A stretch of 64,000 nucleotides of DNA from Aquitalea sp. LB_tupeE (GCF_013391415.1 NZ_JACAXB010000033.1:1-64000); one strand, 5' to 3'; numbered from the stretch's first letter, positions 17,771 through 28,016 are shown. Notes: generated by a model not told the origin, from the letters alone. Numbers and translations are program-made.

Positions 17771-19348
17771 ATGAAATTGCACTTGCTGGCGCTGCTGGCG
17801 CTAATGTCTGGTCTTTCTCCGCTCGCACAGGCGGGGCGTGCCCTGGTATTTTGCGCCGAAACCGCGCCGGAAGGCTTTGATCCCGCCTTATGGGACAGCG
17901 CTTCTACTTATAACGTGACACGGCAGATTTTCCAGGGACTGGTCGCGTTCAAGCGGGGAGGGGCCGACATCATTCCGGCACTGGCCAGCAAATGGGAATT
18001 ATCACCGGATGGGCTGACTTATACATTTCATCTGCGCAAGGGGGTACGTTTTCAGACTACCGATTATTTCAAGCCGAAAAGCGGTTTTTCTGCCGATGAT
18101 GTCATGTTCACCGTGCAGCGCTGGACGGATCCGGCCCTGCCATTCAACCTGGCATTCAAAACGCAGCTGCTAGGCCCGGCCAATTCGGGGCTTGCATCAT
18201 CGATTCAACGCATCGAAAAGGTGGACCCGTACACGGTCCGCATTGTGCTGAAACAGCGCAATGCCGCCTTCCTGAGCTTTCTGGCGATGGGTTTTGCCGG
18301 CATGCAATCGGCCGAGTACGCCAATCAACTATTGCAGCAACATCGGGCCGCGGATATCAACCGCTTCCCGGTTGGCACGGGCCCTTATCAATTCAAGAGT
18401 TATGCCAAGGATTCTGCCGTACGATTTGCGGCCAACCCCTCGTACTGGGGCCACCCCCAGCAAACCGGCAGCCTGATTTTTGCCATTGTCACCGACCCGC
18501 AGGTGAGGATTCAGAAGTTGAAAAATAATGAATGCCAGATTGCCGCGGCGGTGCGTGAGGATGATCTTGATGGTTTGCAGTCCGACCCGGCCATCAAGCT
18601 GGTCAGCACGGGTGCGATGAATATTTCCTATCTGGCTTTTAATTTGCAGCGCCCGCAGCTGGCCAAGCGCGAGGTGAGGGAGGCACTGGATATTGCGATT
18701 GATCGCAACGCCTTGTTCAAGGCACTGTTTCCCAAAGGGGGTGCCATACAGGCCATCAACCCTTACCCGCCAAGCGTATGGAGCTGGAATCCGCGTACCC
18801 GCAATGAATACAATCCGGCACGGGCGCGCCAGCTATTGGCCAGGGCAGGGTATCCGGATGGTTTTACCATCAATCTGTGGGCCTTGCCGGTACAACGCCC
18901 CACCAACCCCAATGGCAAGCTGATGGCGCAGATGATTCAGCAGGATTGGGCCAGGATCGGCGTCAAGACCACCATCCAGAGCTACGAATGGGGCGAATAC
19001 CTGCGCCGTGCGGCGCAGGGCGAGCACGATGTGTACATGAGTGGCGTAACCAGCGACTCTGGCGATCCAGATGACTTCCTGTCCACCTCGCTATCGTGTG
19101 CAGTCAGCAAGGGCGGGCAGAGATTCTGCAATGCCGAATTCGATCAGCTACTGGAAAAAGCCAGACAAGTTGCCGATCGCAAACAGCGCACGGTCTATTA
19201 TCTGAAGGCGCAGGAAATCTTCAAGCGCGAACGTCCGTGGATCACCATGGCGCACTCGCGTATTTACATTCCGCTGCGCAAGGAGGTGGAGGGCTTTGTA
19301 ATGAACCCCAATGGCTCCTTCGGCTTTGAGGATGTGCGCTTGCGCTAG
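17771..19348 (+). CDS. Periplasmic dipeptide/oligopeptide-binding protein, DppA-like (SBP_bac_5)
   Basis: A 525-residue exported protein with the signal peptide MKLHLLALLALMSGLSPLAQA. The mature start LVFCAETAPEGFDPALWDS, the YNVTRQIFQGLVAF segment and GLTYTFHLRKGVRFQTTDYF are the hallmarks of DppA-type proteins. It also has the MSGVTSDSGDPDDFLSTSLSC region. The family binds di- and oligopeptides (or haem) in the periplasm for a DppBCDF-type ABC importer. None of those importer genes is adjacent, so it is an orphan here. GGAGAACAATCA precedes the chosen ATG; an upstream in-frame start at 17678 would put residues before the signal peptide. Confidence 0.92.
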   Translation: MKLHLLALLALMSGLSPLAQAGRALVFCAETAPEGFDPALWDSASTYNVTRQIFQGLVAFKRGGADIIPALASKWELSPDGLTYTFHLRKGVRFQTTDYFKPKSGFSADDVMFTVQRWTDPALPFNLAFKTQLLGPANSGLASSIQRIEKVDPYTVRIVLKQRNAAFLSFLAMGFAGMQSAEYANQLLQQHRAADINRFPVGTGPYQFKSYAKDSAVRFAANPSYWGHPQQTGSLIFAIVTDPQVRIQKLKNNECQIAAAVREDDLDGLQSDPAIKLVSTGAMNISYLAFNLQRPQLAKREVREALDIAIDRNALFKALFPKGGAIQAINPYPPSVWSWNPRTRNEYNPARARQLLARAGYPDGFTINLWALPVQRPTNPNGKLMAQMIQQDWARIGVKTTIQSYEWGEYLRRAAQGEHDVYMSGVTSDSGDPDDFLSTSLSCAVSKGGQRFCNAEFDQLLEKARQVADRKQRTVYYLKAQEIFKRERPWITMAHSRIYIPLRKEVEGFVMNPNGSFGFEDVRLR

Positions 19349-19380
19349 GCTGGTTTGCAGCCGCGGCTGGCATAATAAGA

Positions 19381-19402
19381 AAAGGCCGCTTGCGCGGCCT
19401 TT
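19381..19402 (+). terminator. Hairpin terminator after the DppA-like gene
   Basis: A 9-bp stem (AAAGGCCGC with GCGGCCTTT) with a TTGC loop; the T-tail is short, so termination may be partial. Confidence 0.6.
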
Positions 19403-19949
19403 CAAGTTTTGCCCTTCATTTTTCATGCCGTTTCTGGTGCGTGTCAGCGAGGTCCCCACCCGATGCTGACTTTGCTCACGGCTTGTGCGTACTTCCGGCT
19501 ACTTCGCATCTTCCCCGATGCTATTCTCCCGCTGCAGTGACCCTCCCCAGGGCCGGTCTGCTTGTTCACCCAGTATTCAAGGCTTGTTCTCTTCGTTTGG
19601 CTTTGCTTGGCTGTCTGACGCTTTGATCATAACTCTGCTGCATGCTTGCCGCATCGCCAACATGACAAAAACCACGAAAATATACTAAGTAAAAATACGT
19701 GGTGTGGCAAAAAAGTCATTTTTATTAATCGTCGTTAACAAAACATTCGACTAAAACGTAATAAATCACACGAAAACTCGCTAGTTTTCACGCTTGCCGC
19801 TTGGTCAGCGGCTGTCCTTTACATTTTTTCTCCGCAAAAATTAATGCATACAAACGCGTATGTATTTAAAATGCCGGTACTGCATCATGAACTGGGCAGC
19901 CATGCACTGGCTCAGCGCAGCTTTCATAAAATCAAGAACTGGAATGTCT
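19403..19949. other. Intergenic region upstream of the efflux operon
   Basis: A 547-bp region without a gene. The stretch 19660-19790 is clearly more AT-rich than its surroundings and contains a 7-bp hairpin, GAAAACT/AGTTTTC, at 19772-19789. The right part holds the efflux promoter and operator listed separately. Its length and AT-rich core leave room for additional regulators. Confidence 0.5.
19818..19865 (+). promoter_or_regulatory. Efflux operon promoter with overlapping TetR-type operator
   Basis: TTTACA at 19818-19823 and TTAATG at 19841-19846, with a 17-bp spacer, form a promoter. The following 18 bp, ATACAAACGCGTATGTAT at 19848-19865, form an inverted repeat with 16 of 18 symmetric positions, covering the expected transcription start. 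The sequence resembles the AcrR/TtgR-type operators around a TACA...TGTA core. The likely repressor is the TetR-family gene at 25829. Confidence 0.6.
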
Positions 19950-21113
19950 ATGCACATCAAGCAAGCCACACCCGCACTCAAGGCTGTTGCCGCTTTGCTG
20001 CTGACAGCCGCACTGAGCAGCTGCGGTCAGTCGCAAAACGCCGGCATGCCTGCTGCCGGCCCGGCCAGCGTCGGCGTGATCACGCTGCAGCCGCAGGATA
20101 CTGTCATCACCCGCGAACTGCCAGCGCGTATTTCCGCCTTCACTGTTGCCGAAATCCGCCCCCAGGTTGGCGGCATTATCCAGAAACGCCTGTTTACTGA
20201 AGGTAGCAACGTCAAGGCAGGCCAAGTCCTGTATCAGATCAACCCTGACACCTATCAGGCCGCCTATCAAACAGCCCAGGCCAGCCTGGCCAAGGCCGAG
20301 GCGACACTGACCTCGGCTGACTTGAAAGCCAAGCGCTATTCGCAGCTGGTTGAAATCAAGGCCATCAGCAGCCAGGACAACGATGACGCGCGAGCTGCCC
20401 TGCTGCAGGCGCGCGCCGATGTGGCCACCGCCAAGGCTGCAGTGGAGACTGCCCGTATCAATCTGGCTTATACCCGCATTACCGCGCCAGTCAGCGGCCG
20501 GATCGGCAAATCCAGCGTGACCGCAGGTGCGCTGGTCACGGCCAATCAGACCACGGCCCTCGCTACCGTACAGCAGCTGTCCACTGCCTATGTGGATATG
20601 ACCCAGTCCAGCACCGATTTGCTGCGTCTGCGTCGTGACTTTGCCAAGGGCGCTTTGCAGAACCAGTCTGGCAAGGCCAAGGTAAAGCTGATCCTGGAAG
20701 ACGGCAGCGAATATGCACAGCCTGGTGAGCTTGAGTTCTCTGACATTACCGTTGATTCAGGCACCGGCATGGTGACCTTGCGCGCCACCTTTGCTAACCC
20801 GACTGGTGAGCTGTTGCCCGGCATGTTTGTGCGCGCACGGCTGGAGCAGGGTGTGCGTCATAACGCCTTGCTGGTTCCTCAGCCTGCCGTGAGCCGCAAC
20901 CAGAAAGGTGAGGCCGTGGTCATGGTGGTAGACCGGGATAATAAGGTGCATGCCCGCACCATCAAGACCAGTCAGACCATTGGTGACAAATGGCTGGTGG
21001 ATGGCGGCCTGCAAGGCGGCGAGCGCATCGTGGTGGAAGGCCTGATGAAGGTGCAGGATGGCGCCACCGTCAAGCCCGAGCCGCTGAAGTCCAATGCCTC
21101 TGCCGCCAAGTAA
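19950..21113 (+). CDS. acrA: RND efflux periplasmic adaptor lipoprotein, AcrA/MexA type
   Basis: A 387-residue membrane-fusion protein that begins with a lipoprotein signal ending in the lipobox LSSC (Cys about 25). It has the biotinyl-lipoyl halves (VAEIRPQVGGIIQKRLFTEG and NLAYTRITAPVSGRIGKSSV), the alpha-hairpin between them, and the beta-barrel and membrane-proximal domains (LPGMFVRARLEQG). It links the inner-membrane pump to the outer-membrane channel. GGAA five bases before the ATG at 19950 supports this start; in-frame ATGs at 19860 and 19944 lack good spacing. It is the first gene of a three-gene operon. Confidence 0.93.
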   Translation: MHIKQATPALKAVAALLLTAALSSCGQSQNAGMPAAGPASVGVITLQPQDTVITRELPARISAFTVAEIRPQVGGIIQKRLFTEGSNVKAGQVLYQINPDTYQAAYQTAQASLAKAEATLTSADLKAKRYSQLVEIKAISSQDNDDARAALLQARADVATAKAAVETARINLAYTRITAPVSGRIGKSSVTAGALVTANQTTALATVQQLSTAYVDMTQSSTDLLRLRRDFAKGALQNQSGKAKVKLILEDGSEYAQPGELEFSDITVDSGTGMVTLRATFANPTGELLPGMFVRARLEQGVRHNALLVPQPAVSRNQKGEAVVMVVDRDNKVHARTIKTSQTIGDKWLVDGGLQGGERIVVEGLMKVQDGATVKPEPLKSNASAAK

Positions 21114-21128
21114 ATCAGGGAAAGATTC

Positions 21129-24100
21129 ATGTCCAAATTTTTTATCGACCGGCCAATCTTTGCCTGGGTGATTGCCATCGTGATCATGCTGGCGGGTTTG
21201 TTGTCGATCCGTAGCTTGCCGATATCGCAATATCCGGCCATTGCACCGCCGCAGATCGCCATCAACGCCACTTATCCGGGCGCGTCGGCCAAAACCGTAG
21301 AAGACAGTGTCACTCAGGTGATCGAACAGAAAATGCAGGGTATCGACCACCTGCGTTACATGAACTCCACCAGTGATGACACCGGTGCGGTCACCATTAC
21401 CATGACCTTCGACGCCGGGACCAATCCGGATACCGCGCAGGTACAGGTGCAAAACAAGCTGCAATCGGCCATGGCCACCTTGCCGACCGTGGTGCAGCAG
21501 CAGGGCATTACCGTCACCAAATCAGCGCGTAACTTCCTGATGGTGGTGGGCTTTGTTTCCGAAGACGGCAGCATGACCGGCACTGACCTGGGCGATTACG
21601 TTGCCAGTAATCTGCAGGATTCGCTCAGCCGGGTGAACGGAGTAGGGGAAGTCACCTTGTTTGGTTCGCAATACGCCATGCGTATCTGGCTGGACCCGAA
21701 CAAGCTCAACAGCTACCAGCTGACTACCGCAGACGTCACCACGGCCATTACCGCCCAAAATGCGCAGGTATCGGCCGGTCAATTGGGCGGCCTGCCTGCC
21801 AAACCGGGTCAGCAGCTGAATGCCACCATCGTGGCGCAAACCCGCCTGTCCAGCGCCGAACAGTTTGGCAAGATCTTGCTGAAGGTAAGTGCCGATGGCT
21901 CGCGCGTGCTCCTGAAAGACGTGGCCCGTATCGAGCTGGGTGCGGAAACCTACCGCACCAAAGCCTTGTTTAATGGCAAACCGGCAACCGGTGTGGCCAT
22001 CAAACTGGCTAGTGGGGCCAATGCGCTGGATACCGCTCAGGCCGTGCGCAACAAGGTGACCGAACTGTCGGCCTACTTCCCCAAGGGTGTGAAGGCGGTT
22101 TATCCCTACGACACCACCCCCTTCGTGAAGATTTCCATCGAAGAAGTGGTCAAGACCCTGGTTGAAGCCATTGCCTTGGTGTTTGTGGTGATGTACGTCT
22201 TCTTGCAAAACTTCCGCGCCACGCTGATTCCCACCATCGCCGTGCCGGTGGTGCTGCTGGGTACTTTTGGTGTGATGGCGGCTACCGGCTTTTCCATCAA
22301 TACACTGACCATGTTCGGTCTGGTGCTGGCCATCGGCCTGCTGGTGGATGATGCCATTGTGGTGGTAGAAAACGTGGAGCGGGTGATGAGCGAGGAGGGC
22401 TTGCCACCGCGTGAAGCCACCCGTAAATCGATGGGGCAGATTACTGGCGCGTTGATCGGTATTGCGCTGGTGCTGGCTGCGGTGTTCGTGCCGATGGCCT
22501 TCTTTGGCGGCTCCACCGGGGTGATCTATCGCCAGTTCTCCATTACCGTGGTGTCCTCCATGGCGCTGTCGGTGCTGGTGGCGCTGGTGCTGACTCCGGC
22601 ACTGTGTGCCACCTTGCTCAAGCCGGTAGAGAAGGGTCATGGCGTCGGTCATGAATACACCGGCGTATTCGGCTGGTTCAACCGCACCTTCGACCGTAAT
22701 AACGAGCGTTATCAGGGCATTGTGTCGCGCATGCTGACCAAGAGCCTGCGTTATATGGTGATTTACGCTGGCATCATCATTGCCATGGCGGTGTTGTTCA
22801 TGCGCCTGCCCACGTCCTTCCTGCCGGAAGAAGACCAGGGCATCCTGTTTACCCAAGTGCAATTGCCACCGGGTGCCACGCAGGAACGTACCGATGCTGC
22901 GCTGCTGCAAGTACAAAAGCACTTCCTGAACGACCCTGCCGTCAGCTCGCTGTTTACCGTTTCTGGCTTTGGTTTTGCCGGTAGCGGTCAGAACATGGGC
23001 CTGGGCTTTGTCCAGCTCAAGCCCTGGGACGAGCGCAATCGCCCGGACCTCACCGTCAAGGCTGTGGCTGGCCGGGCCATGGGTGCTTTCAGCCAGATTC
23101 GCGACGCGATGATCTTTGCCTTTGCCCCGCCAGCCGTGATGGAACTGGGTAATGCGTCCGGCTTCGACCTGCAATTGCAAGACCGTGCAGGGCTGGGGCA
23201 TGACAAGCTGATGGCTGCGCGTAACCAGTTGCTGGGCATGGCGGCGAAGAATCCCAAGCTGATGGCAGTACGACCCAACGGCTTGAGTGACAATCCGCAA
23301 TACCTGCTGGATGTCGACCACGAAAAAGCCAATGCACTGGGCGTGTCGGTGTCGGACATCAATACCACCCTGAGTACGGCAATTGGCTCCAGTTACGTCA
23401 ATGACTTCATCGACCGTGGCCGTATCAAGAAGGTATACCTGCAAGGTGATGCGCCTTATCGCATGTCGCCGGAAGATTTGTCCAACTGGTATGTACGCAA
23501 CAGCAGCGGTGCCATGGTGCCATTCTCGGCCTTTGCCAGTTCGCACTGGGGCTTTGGTTCTCCGCGTCTTGAGCGTTATAACGGCCAGTCGTCGGTGGAA
23601 ATCCAGGGCTCTCCGGCAGCTGGCGTCAGTACCGGTACGGCCATGACGGAAATGGAAAACCTGATCAAGCAATTGCCTGCCGGCATTGGTTTTGAATGGA
23701 CCGGTCTGTCTTATGAAGAACGCTTGTCCGGCTCTCAGGCCCCGGCACTGTATGCCATTTCCTTGCTGATTGTGTTCCTGTGCCTGGCTGCGCTGTATGA
23801 AAGCTGGTCGATTCCGTTCTCGGTGATGATGGTGGTGCCGCTGGGCGTGATTGGTGCCTTGCTAGCAGCCAGCCTGCGCGGGCTCACCAATGACGTGTAC
23901 TTCCAGGTAGGTTTGCTCACCACCATTGGTCTGGCGGCGAAAAACGCCATTTTGATTGTGGAGTTTGCCAAGGAGCAGCAAGAGCACGGCAAGGAATTGA
24001 TTGCCGCCACCATGGAAGCCGTGCGCATGCGTCTACGTCCCATCCTGATGACTTCGCTGGCTTTCATTCTGGGTATTTTGCCGCTGGTTATCAGCCATGG

Positions 24101-24272
24101 CGCGGGCTCAGGCAGCCAGAACGCCATTGGTACTGGCGTAATGGGCGGCATGATTTCTGCCACCGTGCTGGCAATTTTCCTGGTTCCGGTATTCTTCGTG
24201 GTCGTCCGCCGTCGCTTCCCGCCCAAGAAACTGGCGGATGACATGCACGGCATCAGCAAGGAGGGCCTGTAA
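21129..24272 (+). CDS. acrB: RND multidrug efflux permease, AcrB/MexB (HAE1) type
   Basis: A 1047-residue inner-membrane pump, close to E. coli AcrB in length and sequence. The start [20 protein letters not shown], the proton-relay residues Asp407 and Asp408 (in [18 protein letters not shown]) and Lys938 (in [13 protein letters not shown], equivalent to AcrB Lys940) are all present. So are the duplicated 12-helix layout and the two large periplasmic loops. It exchanges protons for drugs, bile-salt-like and solvent molecules. It starts 15 bases after acrA and overlaps the next gene by one base (TAATG). Confidence 0.97.
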   Translation: MSKFFIDRPIFAWVIAIVIMLAGLLSIRSLPISQYPAIAPPQIAINATYPGASAKTVEDSVTQVIEQKMQGIDHLRYMNSTSDDTGAVTITMTFDAGTNPDTAQVQVQNKLQSAMATLPTVVQQQGITVTKSARNFLMVVGFVSEDGSMTGTDLGDYVASNLQDSLSRVNGVGEVTLFGSQYAMRIWLDPNKLNSYQLTTADVTTAITAQNAQVSAGQLGGLPAKPGQQLNATIVAQTRLSSAEQFGKILLKVSADGSRVLLKDVARIELGAETYRTKALFNGKPATGVAIKLASGANALDTAQAVRNKVTELSAYFPKGVKAVYPYDTTPFVKISIEEVVKTLVEAIALVFVVMYVFLQNFRATLIPTIAVPVVLLGTFGVMAATGFSINTLTMFGLVLAIGLLVDDAIVVVENVERVMSEEGLPPREATRKSMGQITGALIGIALVLAAVFVPMAFFGGSTGVIYRQFSITVVSSMALSVLVALVLTPALCATLLKPVEKGHGVGHEYTGVFGWFNRTFDRNNERYQGIVSRMLTKSLRYMVIYAGIIIAMAVLFMRLPTSFLPEEDQGILFTQVQLPPGATQERTDAALLQVQKHFLNDPAVSSLFTVSGFGFAGSGQNMGLGFVQLKPWDERNRPDLTVKAVAGRAMGAFSQIRDAMIFAFAPPAVMELGNASGFDLQLQDRAGLGHDKLMAARNQLLGMAAKNPKLMAVRPNGLSDNPQYLLDVDHEKANALGVSVSDINTTLSTAIGSSYVNDFIDRGRIKKVYLQGDAPYRMSPEDLSNWYVRNSSGAMVPFSAFASSHWGFGSPRLERYNGQSSVEIQGSPAAGVSTGTAMTEMENLIKQLPAGIGFEWTGLSYEERLSGSQAPALYAISLLIVFLCLAALYESWSIPFSVMMVVPLGVIGALLAASLRGLTNDVYFQVGLLTTIGLAAKNAILIVEFAKEQQEHGKELIAATMEAVRMRLRPILMTSLAFILGILPLVISHGAGSGSQNAIGTGVMGGMISATVLAIFLVPVFFVVVRRRFPPKKLADDMHGISKEGL

Positions 24273-25720
24273 TGTCCCGCTTTATCAAGGTTTTCAGTCT
24301 GGGCATGCTGGCTAGTGCGCTGGCGGGCTGCTCGCTGATTCCGGTTTACCAGCAACCGGCCAATGTATTACCCGCTCAATGGCCTACTGGTCCGGCCTAC
24401 CAGGGCGTTCCGGCTGACAAGGCTGGTAGCACGGATGCTGCTCAATTGGCCTGGCAGCAATTCTTTACCGACCCTGCCATGCAGCGCTTGATCCGCCTGG
24501 CACTGGAAAACAACCGCGATCTGCGCGTGGCGGCTTTGAATATCGAAACGGCAAGAGCGAGCTACCAGATTCAGAAGGCCAATCTGTTTCCGGTCATCAG
24601 CGCCAGCGGCAGTGGCACCAATCAGCGCATTTCTGCCAATAGCAGCAGCACCGGCAGTGCCTATATCAGCCACAGTTACAGCGCAGGCCTGGGTTTCAGT
24701 GCTTACGAACTGGATATCTTTGGGCGCCTGTCCAGCTTGAAGCAACAAGCACTGGAAAACTTCTTCTCGCTGGAAGAAACCCGCCGCAGCACGCAAATTT
24801 CGCTGGTTGCCGAAGTGGCCAATGCCTACCTGACCTTGCTGGCAGACCGCCAACATCTGAAGGTGGCTGAAAACACACTGCAATCACAACTGGCTTCGCT
24901 GGAACTGACACGCCGCAAGCTGGAACTGGGTGCAGCCACCGACCTGGACCTGAGCAGTGCCGAAACCACGGTGCAATCTGCCCAGTCGGCCCAGGCCAGT
25001 TACCAGAGCCAGGTGGCGCAGGACGAAAACGCGCTGACGCTGCTGCTGGGTACGGCCCTGCCGGATGATCTGCGCAGCAGCAATGCCCAGCTGCTGCCGG
25101 GACAGCTGGCAGACCTGCCAGCCGGTCTGCCGTCCTCCTTGCTGCAACGCCGCCCGGACATTCTGGCGGCCGAACACGACCTGAAAGCGGCCGATGCCAA
25201 TATCGGTGCGGCACGTGCCAAGTTCTTCCCCAGCATCAGCCTCACGGCAAGTGCCGGAGCCAGCTCCAGCAACCTGTCTGATCTGTTCAAGGCGGGCAGT
25301 GGAGCCTGGTCGTTCAGCCCGTCCATCAACCTGCCCATCTTCAATGCCGGCAGCTTGAGTGCCAATCTTGAATCAGCCAAAGTGGCGCGGGAAATCGCGG
25401 TTGCCAAGTATGACAAGGCCGTGCAGACCGCATTTCGCGAAGTGTCCGACGCGCTGGCTATTCGCGGCACCGTGGGAACCCAGTTGAAGGCGCAACAGGC
25501 ACTGGTACAGTCCAGCCAACGCAGTTTGCAATTGTCCGAAGCGCGATTCAAAGCGGGTATTGACAGCTATCTGACCTTGCTGGTGGCGCAGCGTACGCTC
25601 TACAGCGCGCAGCAGGATCTGATCAGCACGCAACTGTCGCAGGCCTCTAACCTGGTAACGCTGTACAAGGTACTGGGAGGGGGGTGGCAGCCGGTAGAGC
25701 AGGGCAGCAAAGGCGGGTAG
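24272..25720 (+). CDS. Outer-membrane efflux channel lipoprotein, OprM/NodT family
   Basis: A 482-residue TolC-like channel with a lipoprotein signal (LASALAGCSLIP; Cys about 16) and the two outer-membrane efflux repeats: first LIRLALENNRDLRVAALNIE, second LLQRRPDILAAEHDLKAADA with NIGAARAKFFPSISLTASAG. Three units would form the barrel and periplasmic tunnel for the AcrAB pump. Its ATG overlaps the acrB stop codon, indicating translational coupling. The C-terminus is rich in Gly, and a terminator-like hairpin straddles the stop codon. Confidence 0.94.
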   Translation: MSRFIKVFSLGMLASALAGCSLIPVYQQPANVLPAQWPTGPAYQGVPADKAGSTDAAQLAWQQFFTDPAMQRLIRLALENNRDLRVAALNIETARASYQIQKANLFPVISASGSGTNQRISANSSSTGSAYISHSYSAGLGFSAYELDIFGRLSSLKQQALENFFSLEETRRSTQISLVAEVANAYLTLLADRQHLKVAENTLQSQLASLELTRRKLELGAATDLDLSSAETTVQSAQSAQASYQSQVAQDENALTLLLGTALPDDLRSSNAQLLPGQLADLPAGLPSSLLQRRPDILAAEHDLKAADANIGAARAKFFPSISLTASAGASSSNLSDLFKAGSGAWSFSPSINLPIFNAGSLSANLESAKVAREIAVAKYDKAVQTAFREVSDALAIRGTVGTQLKAQQALVQSSQRSLQLSEARFKAGIDSYLTLLVAQRTLYSAQQDLISTQLSQASNLVTLYKVLGGGWQPVEQGSKGG

Positions 25721-25733
25721 AATCCCGGCCTTT
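25709..25733 (+). terminator. Hairpin straddling the OprM-type gene stop codon
   Basis: AAAGGC-GGG pairs with CCC-g-GCCTTT around a TAGAAT loop (nine pairs, one bulge). A short pyrimidine tail follows. Probably a weak terminator at the end of the efflux operon. Confidence 0.45.
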
Positions 25734-25746
25734 CTGCAGGTAATAC

Positions 25747-25770
25747 GGGAGTGCGCGTCAGTGTGCTCCC
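25747..25770 (+). promoter_or_regulatory. RNA hairpin in the leader of the TetR gene
   Basis: A 10-bp stem with three G-U pairs (GGGAGTGCGC with GTGTGCTCCC, loop GTCA) forms only as plus-strand RNA. It lies between the end of the efflux operon and the terminator that precedes the TetR gene. Function is inferred from position only. Confidence 0.35.
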
Positions 25771-25781
25771 CGAAAAAACAG

Positions 25782-25812
25782 AATGACCGGGCAATGTACC
25801 CGGTCATTTTTT
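25782..25812 (+). terminator. Strong intrinsic terminator directly before the TetR gene
   Basis: A perfect 10-bp stem (AATGACCGGG with CCCGGTCATT, 7-nt loop) and a T-run end only 16 bases before the TetR ATG. There is no space for a promoter between the terminator and the gene, so any transcript of the TetR gene must pass it or start within it. Confidence 0.75.
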
Positions 25813-25828
25813 CCGGATGGATGACGTC

Positions 25829-26485
25829 ATGGCACGCAAAACGAAAGAAGAAGCTGACAAAACCAGGCAGCTGTTGCTGGATGCAGCAGAACATCTGTTC
25901 TGGGAACAAGGCGTCAGCAAAACCACACTGGCCAGCATTGCCGAATACGCCGGCCTGACCCGCGGCGCCATCTACTGGCACTTTGACAACAAGGCGGACT
26001 TGTTTAACGCAATGTGTGATCGTGCGTTTCCTCCATTCGAAGAAATGATGGAGGTATTGCTACAAGCCGGCCACTGCCCGGAACTCAACCCGGCACAGCG
26101 GCTATGGCTGCACAGTTGCGGCGTGTTGCGACTGGTCACCACCACACCGCGCATTGCGCGGGTTATCGGCATCATCAATCTGCGTTGCGAATACGTGGGC
26201 GAAATGCAGAATTCCCATTTGATGGACCGCAACTGGCTGATGGAAAAGGTAGGCAATCTGCACACCATCCTCAGCCAGGCTGCCGCAGCCGGACTGGTAC
26301 GTCCAGGAATTGATCTGGCTTGCGCTGCCGGCTGCCTGCATTCAACGATTTGCGGCTTGATCGACAGCTGGTTGCTTAATCAGGTGGTGGACCTGGTTCA
26401 GGATGCCGACAAACTGCTTACGCCTTTCTTTGCCGGCGTCTTCCTGGATGAGTGCTGGCTGCGCAAGTCTCCGGCCCACAGCTGA
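25829..26485 (+). CDS. TetR family repressor of the efflux operon, AcrR/TtgR-like
   Basis: A 218-residue regulator. The start MARKTKEEADKTRQLLLDAA and the helix-turn-helix TTLASIAEYAGLTRGAIYWHF closely match AcrR, MtrR and TtgR type repressors of RND pumps. The C-terminal ligand domain binds drugs in that family. I prefer the ATG at 25829 to that at 25817 because family members begin MARKT. It lies downstream of the pump genes in the same direction, unlike most acrR or mtrR genes, which are divergent. An intrinsic terminator sits immediately before it. Confidence 0.88.
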   Translation: MARKTKEEADKTRQLLLDAAEHLFWEQGVSKTTLASIAEYAGLTRGAIYWHFDNKADLFNAMCDRAFPPFEEMMEVLLQAGHCPELNPAQRLWLHSCGVLRLVTTTPRIARVIGIINLRCEYVGEMQNSHLMDRNWLMEKVGNLHTILSQAAAAGLVRPGIDLACAAGCLHSTICGLIDSWLLNQVVDLVQDADKLLTPFFAGVFLDECWLRKSPAHS

Positions 26486-26600
26486 TTGTTCACATCAGAC
26501 TGTCCATACATGCCAATTCTGACTACACTGTCATGCGCGGTTAATCGCCTGTCTTTTTGGCTGGCCCGCATGGCTAACTGTTCATGTCAGCGAGTAAATA

Positions 26601-28001
26601 ATGTTTAAAAAGATATTCGGCGGCTTGCTCAATCGGGGAGAGCAGGTCACACCGGAAACTCCCCAGGCAGCCCAAGCGCCCGTGCAAGTGGAAGAGGCTG
26701 CCGCAAGCAGCGCACCTCTCAATCTGCCGCAAACACTGGGCTTTGTTTCCCACCAGCCCATTCAGGACAAGTCGCAGCGCATTGTTGCCTATGAGTTCTC
26801 GGTCAAGGATGGACTAAGTGGCAGTCGTACCGCAGCCGGCCGGCGCACGTTTGACCGCCTGTTGTTCAGCACGCTGAAGAACATGAACATCTTCCGTTTG
26901 CTGACTTTCCGCCGTGCCTTTATTCATGTCTCGCTGGCCTCACTGGATGAATTGCCCTCGCTACAGCTACCTTCGGACAGCACCATTTACCTGCTCGATT
27001 TGCTGGAAGGTGAACAACTGACCGAAGACCTGATTACCCAACTCGATGGCTTGCGCGCAGCAGGGCTGCGATTTGCTGTTGAGCCTGCCCGCTATGGCAG
27101 CAGCCCCACAGCACTGGAGCTATATCAAAGGTTGGATTATCTGGTGTTGGACTTTGCCGCTCCCAATACCCGCGCCTTGTTTCCCTTGCTGGAACAACTG
27201 CCGCAGCGTTATCCGCAACTACGCTGGTTGGCACGCAACATCAATACCGCAGAAGAACTGGCGCTGTGCCGCCATGCCAAAAACAATGAGCGGTTTGCCC
27301 TGTTTCATGGCTCGTATCTGTCAGTTGCCCAGCAAAGGGTAAGCCAGAAAGAAGGGGCGAATCAGGGCAGGGTGCTTGAAATCATGCGCCTGCTGCGTGC
27401 CAATGCACCCACAGCAGATGTTGAAGCCCAGTTCAAACTGGACTCCGTATTACTGTTCAAGCTGCTGCGCTTTGTCAATTCGCCAGTCAATGGCCTGTCG
27501 CGCAAGATCCAGACCATTGAAGACGGCCTTATGTTGCTTGGGCGCAATGCCTTGTTCAAATGGCTGTCCCTGTTACTTTTCACCTCGGAAAGCGATAGTG
27601 GCGCCACCTTGTCTTTGCTGGAAAAATCCCTGATCCGCGCTCATTTCATGGAAGAACTTGGCATCGTACGCGGCAACAAGCTTGAGGCCGAACACTTGTT
27701 CCTGACCGGCATGTTCTCCTTACTGGGTGATTTGCTCAGCATGCCGCTAAGCGAAGCTCTGGAACCATTGGACCTGCCGTTCATGATTTCGGATGCCTTG
27801 TTGCACGACAAGGGCCTGTTTGCCGCGCCATTGCAACTGGCTAAAGCCTGCGAACAGGATGACAGCAACAGCATCACCCGTCTGGCAGCCAGCATGGAAG
27901 TGGACATTGGCCAGGTTAACAGTGTCTACATGGAAGCCGTGGTCTGGGCGCAAGAAGTACTGAGCGAAAGCGAAGTGCAAAGTAATGTCGACAGCGTATG
28001 A
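26601..28001 (+). CDS. EAL-like/HDOD domain signalling protein
   Basis: A 466-residue cytoplasmic protein. After a variable, Ala/Pro/Gln-rich N-terminus (1-45), an EAL-like domain (about 48-255, with FVSHQPIQDKSQRIVAYEFSV) has lost the EAL catalytic acids (its usual ELLLR is replaced by YEFSV). A HDOD domain follows (about 262-450; LFKLLRFVNSPVNGLSRKIQ, DGLMLLGRNALFKWLSLLLF). The arrangement is that of YuxH/CdgJ-type proteins, which act as non-enzymatic adaptors, for example in motility. A terminator follows at once. Confidence 0.9.
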   Translation: MFKKIFGGLLNRGEQVTPETPQAAQAPVQVEEAAASSAPLNLPQTLGFVSHQPIQDKSQRIVAYEFSVKDGLSGSRTAAGRRTFDRLLFSTLKNMNIFRLLTFRRAFIHVSLASLDELPSLQLPSDSTIYLLDLLEGEQLTEDLITQLDGLRAAGLRFAVEPARYGSSPTALELYQRLDYLVLDFAAPNTRALFPLLEQLPQRYPQLRWLARNINTAEELALCRHAKNNERFALFHGSYLSVAQQRVSQKEGANQGRVLEIMRLLRANAPTADVEAQFKLDSVLLFKLLRFVNSPVNGLSRKIQTIEDGLMLLGRNALFKWLSLLLFTSESDSGATLSLLEKSLIRAHFMEELGIVRGNKLEAEHLFLTGMFSLLGDLLSMPLSEALEPLDLPFMISDALLHDKGLFAAPLQLAKACEQDDSNSITRLAASMEVDIGQVNSVYMEAVVWAQEVLSESEVQSNVDSV

Positions 28002-28016
28002 CCAGTCAGCTGTAAC

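Noticed and set aside
21522-23672. A 716-codon open frame on the minus strand
   Set aside because: Antisense to acrB. The translation is His/Gln-rich and has no recognisable domain.
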